Part shown: positions 57,933 through 64,000 of the stretch, one piece after another
Layout of the letters: the number at the start of each line of letters is the position of its first letter
How positions within the stretch are numbered: position 1 is the first letter of the stretch
Assembly (NCBI GenBank): GCA_038025085.1
Contig: CM076144.1
Coordinates: forward strand, 16,517,501 to 16,581,500
Origin: Tetragonia tetragonoides
Lineage: Eukaryota; Streptophyta; Magnoliopsida; Caryophyllales; Aizoaceae
Direction of reading: 5' to 3'
Length of the DNA stretch: 64,000 bases
The notes under the pieces: generated by a model
What the model was told of the DNA's origin: nothing
Database searches by the model: none
What the model saw: only the letters and a program-made list of their open reading frames with translations
Translations under genes and position numbers: made by a program

Positions 57933-60115
57933 CTAATAGTTTTCACAAGCTATGAAATGGTGTGAAGTTGCTTGCAAGGTTGGAAGCTTTACTCTCCTTG
58001 ACGGTACGCCTATGCCACCATAGGATATCTGAGGATCAAAGACGATGTGTGTAATGTCTTTGGTATCCTCATTGCTTCCTTGATCAATAAAATATAGGCG
58101 TTGCCCTGCACCATAGCCCTCAAGAAGTTGGTATGACCTTTCATTTTGTTCCATTGCTACGCAAAAATCTTCATTACCTGTAATGTGATGAATTTCCCAA
58201 ATCAAGTACTATTTTTGATAATAGCATGTTGCCTATCTATTAGCCCAGCTGGTTTGGGGTGGGGTTGGGTGGGGAGGGAGGGCCTTTAACCTTCTAGTTC
58301 GGTCCAGCTTGGGATGGGTTGGGCTTGGGCTTCTATCCCGAGATGAGTCATGCTAGGTGGGGCCATTTTAAGCATGCATACGCGTCTTTAAAAAAATCTA
58401 AACAAAAATTGTCCTTAAGCTAAATGCTCATTGACATCCAAACAAGAGGTGAAGAAATGAATATGTCCAAGGCAAGCGTAGTGGCGCATCCACCTCTTGT
58501 CCCCAATAATGATATTGGGTAGAGTTTTTTTGGTTTCTTTTTTAACGGCAAAGTAACCTCCAACTTTATTGGAAATGAGGCTTGAACCCAGATCATTGTT
58601 GGGCACAAATGGGGGGGAGTGCGCCAGTGCACTACTACTCACCCGACCCAAGCACACATGGGATCAAGTCTCATTACCCTCGTAGAGGGTGGTTTCCGAT
58701 CCTTGCAATTTCCAAAAAAAAGAAAAGAAAAAAAAAAAAAACATAAGTTACTTACAGGCAGCAAGCTCCAACTGAGTTTGGTAGATAAAGTCAAGGACAG
58801 CAGAGATCTCTTGCTCAAACTGACAAATAGGACCTTCTTCTAAATTCAGCTTTCGCAGCTTGCACACCCCCTCTCCCATCTCCATCATAGCTCCTTTGTG
58901 ATTCTGTCCAAAAACATTTATTTATCTTTAATTAAGTCTTCATCATCCCCTTCATCCATTTCAGATAAAAATATGCTTAGATGCTTTTAGCAAGATTTTC
59001 ATGACTTATATAGGAGTACTAGTGCGTGTGTACAAGAATAAACACTTGCAGCTCATTTATTTGCTAATAATGCAACACAATCATTTTATAGAGTAGATGT
59101 GAGGTGAAAAGTGAAGGAGCGAGAGGAGAGAGATGGAAAAGTATGGTTGATTGTACCAATCCAATATAATCACAATTATTCAACTTTAACCTTGCTATAG
59201 ATGACTACTTTGGGTGGTGTAATCAATCTCACTTTTCCGCTCTCCTCCCCTCCTTACTTTTGCACCTCACATTTACAATGTAGAGTATTGTTATGCAAAA
59301 GAAACAGTAACTGTTCTCACTGAATCAAAGTTGCTGAAAAAAAATAATTGAAATTCACCCTTAATTAGAAGTTCAAAGCAAATGTGAGATCAAACAAAAT
59401 AAAAACAAAAATAAAAGAACTAGAGAAATGTTTATGTGAAAGGTTATTAAATGAAAGAGATTCATTCGTGTATGTTTCATGTTTGACCAATAAGATTAAG
59501 ATACTCTCCTCTATATTGTGTGAATCATTAATCCCTCAAAATGGGTAGATTAGTCACTGAGTGTATCTAAAATTTTGACGATTTACCTTATGTCTATCAC
59601 AGATATTATTGATTTTGCTTTCTAGATATTTGCTTGATTATCATTTAAAAGTAGAATTTTTATGTTGGTTCTAATGATAATTGCAAAATGCAAGGGGGAT
59701 AACAAAAAGGAGGAAAGGAACCCAAGATACCCACCTGGTTGAAGAGGTGATGGAAGGCAACAGCACACTGAAGAAGAGCATGAAGAAGTGTACGAAGAGG
59801 GTCGTTCGAATCATACCAGAGAGATTCGAGCAAGTCGTGGCATGTGTAGTAATCTCTCTCATTGAACAGCTTCACTGCCTCTTCAAATCTCGACAAACGA
59901 TCAGAGGCCGAGCTCATGTCATGACTTGACTCCTCGTCGTTGTTCCTGTAGGATATCGAACGATAGGCTCTCCACATGTACCTGTGACCTCCACTGCTAC
60001 TGTCATCGTATTTGAACGAGTTAAAGCTGTTAGGAGAGAAATAGCCAGAAATTCGCGATATAGGAAGACGGGAATGGAGAAATGGGTAGGGTGAAAGACG
60101 AGGTAGACAGAGCAT
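57933..60115 (-). CDS. DUF309-domain protein, three exons
   Basis: Exons on the minus strand are 60115-59735, 58903-58756 and 58177-57933, all with GT-AG borders and joining phases, giving 257 residues. Residues 80-180 carry the DUF309 core: FEEAVKLFNERDYYTCHDLLESLWY, then LLHALLQCAVAFHHLFNQ, NHKGAMMEMGEG and QFEQEISAVLDFIYQTQLELAAC. The His and Glu residues of the CHDLLE and HHLFNQ helices are present. The family is of unknown biochemical role. The first 55 or so residues are rich in Ser, Arg and Pro, with few acids, which suggests a plastid or mitochondrial transit peptide (inference). The C-terminal RSYQLLEGYGAGQRLY block is shared with other plant members. The tail after it is less conserved. 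Intron 2 contains a SINE-like repeat. An upstream start was not found. Confidence 0.9.
58669..58741. repeat. SINE-like dispersed repeat, copy in DUF309 intron 2
   Basis: AGTCTCATTACCCTCGTAG, AGAGGGTGG and TTGCAATTTCC followed by an A-rich tail. The same string of blocks, slightly changed, occurs at 60390-60440. An A-tailed dispersed repeat of this kind is probably a SINE 3' end. The 5' part is unclear, and a similar-looking ACTACTC/GCCAGTGCAC stretch precedes it. Confidence 0.4.
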
Positions 60116-60896
60116 TGCTTTGCTCTCTTGCCTTGTTACAACTTACAACGGTCTGTTTCTTCTCAACCACTGGCTGGGATATTTCTTCATATTTGTTGGC
60201 TTTCGCTTGGCTATTGAGTCCTGACAGCAAAGTTAGATATGGACATGCATATGATATTTCAAATGTAAGTTACGTTTTAGTAAACAGTTATCCAACTTGT
60301 CAAACAATTATTCACTTTGGGTTCAATACAACAAGAGTGTTGTTGAAGTCGAGGTAGATAGCGTAGTGACGCATCTCCCACTCATTCCAGTCTCATTATC
60401 CTCAAAGAGGGTGGCTTTTGCAATTTCAAAAAGAAAACAAGAGCGCTGTTATTGAAGAATAAGAACAAACTCAGTAAACAATTGCTTATATAAGTAGTCA
60501 GAACAAAAAAGGAAACTTAAGTATTGATACAGGAAACTTAATTCACAATTCAAAGCAGTATTGTTTTCTGAGGTAAACACACATTCGAACAAGGAAAATT
60601 TAATCTCAACATATATCTTCCAAAACCTTTTTTTTACAAATCCATAGGATATTATGACATAATTACATCATAAACACAATTAAATTGAGAGCAATCTTAA
60701 CACCTACATATAATGCTAATAATAGGGGCACACAGACACTCATTTGAAACTTTGGTTCATATTCAACAGCCAAACAAAAACTATAACCACCTCATAATGA
60801 CATCCAGAATGACACTTTCTGCTTATTGATAGTAGTGGCTTCCCGGAGGGGATCGATCCCAAAAGAATACATTTACCAACCAAATTCCACCACAGT
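60116..60896. other. Upstream of DUF309 gene and 3' region of the chitinase-like gene
   Basis: The DUF309 5' region and the chitinase-like 3' untranslated region share these bases. A second copy of the SINE-like repeat (AGTCTCATTATCCTC, AGAGGGTGG, TTGCAATTTC) lies at about 60390-60440. No other gene is visible. Confidence 0.45.
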
Positions 60897-63124
60897 TTAC
60901 ATGGAAGAAGCTCCAGATGGGTTCAAAACCGCTTGTTCGGCACAGGAGAGCACCTCATGTGCCCCTGCTTCTTCTCGGCCGACACCCATCAAGTCAAGGT
61001 AGTAAAGGTAGTGAGAGATAATGTTGTTCATCTCATCAACCTCACCCTTGCCGCAAGTAAGATCACCGTACAAGATATTCATGGTGGTGCCAAAACCAGT
61101 GACACGCTTTGATAAAGTATCATTCTTGGTAGGCTTCCAGTCACCAACAAAAACCTGATGTGCTGACGGTTGTCCCTTCTTAACTGGTGTCATCCACCTC
61201 CAAATTGCAGCCTGGAAGGCCAGTGTAGCGTTTTGCTCAATGTACTCGGGATGATCCAGCAAGGGCTGTTTCAGTGCCTCGCCTACGGCTCCATAGTTAT
61301 AGTTCCTACCATAAGAGCATCAACAATCAATAATAATTTCTTAATATTAACAAATACAGTTCCCAAACTTAAAGCTACTCATCTGATCACAACCAGAATC
61401 CTGCCCATAGAGACGCAAGACAATTAATCACACCAAGAAACAACGATATAATACATTGTCAGCTCTTTTGTTCTGTGCCAGAACATCATTAAAAATTTAT
61501 CATGCAGAGGTTCAACACATTGACACACAAGGAAGCGTAATTCTGCTACAGTTTTCAGTGTTCTTAGAGTGCAAGCAGACACGCGCACACACAAGCCAGG
61601 TATTGACACACACTGACATTAACAGTGAACACCAATTAACAGGCAGCCATAGCTAATAGAAAATAGAAATGCACAAAACATGCCCGATATACAGATACAT
61701 ACCAGTAAACAGGCAATGCTCCACGGCCATAGTAGTCAGCTCCAGGAGTGCATGGATAAGTGTATTTGAAAGTGTCATCACAGTAATTCTGGCTTGGGCT
61801 CATCTCCTTGTTGTAGCAAAGCCCCCAGGCATATGGTCCTCCAGTGGCAACTCCATAACCGCCTGATACAGAAACCAGCTTTATTATCTTATAAATTAGC
61901 AAAATTATTCTTATGAACCGAGTTCTTTTTACTATACAGGTATCTGTGTGCTACAGATACTATAATGATTGCCCATCGTTTTTAGGTACATGAGGACTAA
62001 TCAGGGCCACTAATCAGCTCAAAAGGATTAAAAACCAAAGCAAATTTCTTATATTGTGTCTATGCTTGAAAAAAGTCTTATTTCCCAAAGTACAGCAGTG
62101 AAATCATCTATTTGGAACCATATCAGCTTTGACAGGTATGTAATTCGGGTCCTTGAAGGAGCGTGTTACATGTCCACCATACTCGTATCCACATCCATGT
62201 CCATTTTAGTGCTCCCAATGTCCTACTTTTCTTTAAATTTTCTGTTTTCTTGTGCATAAACCTATTATACCTATACCCATACCATTGTCCCTATCCATAT
62301 CTTACCATTGCTTCCTAAATTGGGGGTAATCTTGTAGAATTTAACCATATCCAGACCAAATATCCATCATACATATACAATAACCCATACCTATACCAAT
62401 ACTGATACCAGTACCGACACCAATACCTGTATCTCTGTATCTCTATCCACATCCTATCAGTAATTCCTAAATTGGGCGCAATCGTGAAGAATTCTACTCT
62501 ATCCAGACATAATTTCCATCATACATATACAACAACCCAAGGCACAACTAATTCAAGCACCCATAATACAATTCAATTACTAAATTCTCTCACCACTAGT
62601 CCACTAGTCAAGCTTACACCCCACAATGTACATGAAATGTGACTTTAATCAATTTTATCTCCCCTAATATACCAAGTCTCACTCAGTCAACTTTAACAAA
62701 GCTAACTCACTAGCCACCGACACTATCAACCATCATCACTAATCCCAATTCCCTTCCAGATCCTACCACATCAAGCTGAAAAATCAAACACATAAATCAT
62801 CCCAATCATCCCAATCATTCAACCAATATCCAAATTCATAACAACACAACCTTTCCCCCAAATCATCATCAAAACAGATTAATTAACAGCTTAAGAGTTA
62901 GAGAGCTTCTCAAATGCCTAAATCAACATATCCTATCATTTAACCCCAAAATTTTACTCATAACAACACAACATTCCCCCAAATCATCATCAAAACAGAT
63001 TAATTCAGCTTAAGAGATAGAAAGCTTCTCAAATGCTTAAATAAACATATCCCATTATTTAACCCCAAAATTGAACTCATAAACAATACAACATTCCACC
63101 AAATCATATCAATTGCCAAAATTC

Positions 63125-63158
<34 letters not shown>

Positions 63159-63573
63159 TCAACTTACAAGAAGTTTTGCTACCAACATGACCAAGAAAAG
63201 CAGCAAGTTCCTTCATTTGCATAGTCTTACCACCAGTAGTACAAAACCCTTGTGGCTGATAATCAACAGTTGCAAGAATAAAAGACTGATAATCCCAAAA
63301 CCCAACAGCATGAGCAGTAGGACCATTTCTCTTAGAGAACAAATTCTCAAATTGGTAAGTTTGGAAAAAATCAGAAATTGTTTCATTACAACAAAATTTA
63401 GACCATTTAGCACATTCATATCCTCTTGTGCACACTTTTTGACCCTTCACTTTCTTTACTTTAGTCTCTTCTGACATATCAGCCATTGTTAAACCAAACA
63501 TACAAACTATGGCTAATGCCATTATTATCATCAAAGCCCATTGCTTTGCCATTTTGGGAATTTCAAGTTTCAA
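60897..63573 (-). CDS. CTL1/CTL2: Chitinase-like protein (GH19 family, CTL1/CTL2 type), three exons
   Basis: Exons on the minus strand are 63573-63168, 61862-61703 and 61305-60897 (TAA stop), all GT-AG and in phase, giving 324 residues. A hydrophobic signal peptide follows MAKQWALMIIMALAIVCMFG, so the protein should be secreted. Its second methionine (residue 8) may be the true start. The body is GH19-like: WSKFCCNETISDFF, NLFSKRN, AVGFWDYQSFI, GYGVATGGPYAWGLCYNKEM, YYGRGALPVYW and AFQAAIWRWMTP, with the cysteines conserved. Where active chitinases have HETTGG the sequence reads SKTSCG, so the general-acid glutamate is a lysine. This is the known condition of the CTL group, whose members act in cellulose assembly in the wall rather than in chitin cleavage. 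The role is assigned from family knowledge. Confidence 0.94.
62311..62539. repeat. Direct duplication in chitinase-like intron 1
   Basis: CCTAAATTGGG through TATCCATCATACATATACAA and CCCA (62311-62382) is repeated in diverged form at about 62467-62539. The stretch between is made of ATACC/TATACC-type short repeats. Confidence 0.7.
62838..63105. repeat. 120-base tandem repeat in chitinase-like intron 1
   Basis: A unit containing CCCCCAAATCATCATC, AAAACAGATTAATT, AGCTTCTCAAATGC and TTTAACCCCAAAATT occurs twice, followed by a partial third copy. The spacing is about 120 bases. Confidence 0.85.
63124..63160. repeat. (AG)n microsatellite next to the exon 1 donor
   Basis: An AG run with two interruptions, beginning a few bases inside intron 1 of the chitinase-like gene. 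On the transcribed strand it is a (CT)n run. Confidence 0.9.
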
Positions 63574-64000
63574 ACTAGAAAATGCAAAACAATGGAATTG
63601 TATGAAATGAAAAAAAAAATGGTGGGTTTGATGGGGCTTTTGATAAAAGAGCGAGAGAGAAAATGATTGATGAACTGATAAAGTTTATGACTTAGCTTCA
63701 GATCTGGAGAATGAAAAAGAAGAGAGAGAGAATAGAGAGGTGTGAGTTAAAGTGTGGCTGTCGAAGTAGGAGAGAGAAAGGGAGGTGTGGGGTCCAGAGA
63801 AATGAGATTCTGAGTGATGGACGGTTGAGATTGAGTTTGATTAAAATGGACGGTTGAGATTGAGTTTGATGGAGATTGGTTGGTGTATGATTAAGTGTTA
63901 AGACAGACTGGATGTCGCAAGTGCATGTAAATGTAATGGTGAAGGGACGACTCAACTCCTTGCACCGACAGCCAAATAGGAACTTATTTACACACTCATA
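63574..64000 (-). promoter_or_regulatory. Upstream region of the chitinase-like gene
   Basis: The probable 5' untranslated region is (CT)n-rich on the transcribed strand, at 63716-63780. A 29-base segment, GGACGGTTGAGATTGAGTTTGAT-like, is duplicated at about 63819-63840 and 63848-63870. No clear TATA box was found. The window ends before any next gene. Confidence 0.4.

Noticed and set aside
59082..59290. An open reading segment in DUF309 intron 1 as a missing exon
   Set aside because: Exons 1 and 2 already join in phase with conserved sequence across the junction, so no exon is needed.
1..64000. CRISPR array, operon, phage or bacterial defence system
   Set aside because: The tandem repeats seen are satellites or minisatellites without unique spacers of constant length, and every identified gene is a plant gene with introns or a plant transposon.

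Overview
The window is plant nuclear DNA, most likely from a eudicot. It is AT-rich, its genes have GT-AG introns, and it carries plant-type LTR retrotransposons, MITEs, SINEs and a Helitron end. The identifiable host genes all have plant homologues. Nothing in it is prokaryotic or plasmid-like. The species cannot be named from the sequence.

Bases 1-39700 are transposon-dominated. A decayed copia-type LTR and its 3' internal region lie on the minus strand at 416 to about 4400, and part of it is an unusual series of short hairpins. A complete and apparently young Ty1/copia element (5536-11596, target duplication AATCT, one open gag-pol frame) sits inside what looks like an exon of an unidentified minus-strand gene. 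It is followed by a Helitron-like element ending at 16352 that carries two exons of a folylpolyglutamate synthase gene. Next come a Mutator-like element (17210-18498), two inward-facing copies of a hairpin-bearing 5' region (18827 and 34922), five tRNA-like sequences (22007-26611) and a broken Ty3/gypsy element on the minus strand (27155-32655, target duplication AATAG). A 168-bp satellite array (37130-38110) and a minisatellite duplication (38760-39396) complete this half.

Bases 39700-64000 hold four host genes. A 12-exon PQ-loop membrane protein gene (39783-51651, plus strand) has introns containing MITEs, a LINE fragment, a SINE and a foldback element. An intronless cytosolic small heat-shock protein gene (56807-57250, plus) has heat-shock elements and a TATA box. 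A three-exon DUF309 gene (60115-57933, minus) is followed by a three-exon chitinase-like gene (63573-60897, minus). They are not an operon or cluster: the products are an endomembrane transporter-like protein, a cytosolic chaperone, a probable organellar protein of unknown role and a secreted cell-wall protein.

Exon borders were assigned by eye from reading frame, splice dinucleotides and remembered family conservation. No alignment or database search was run.
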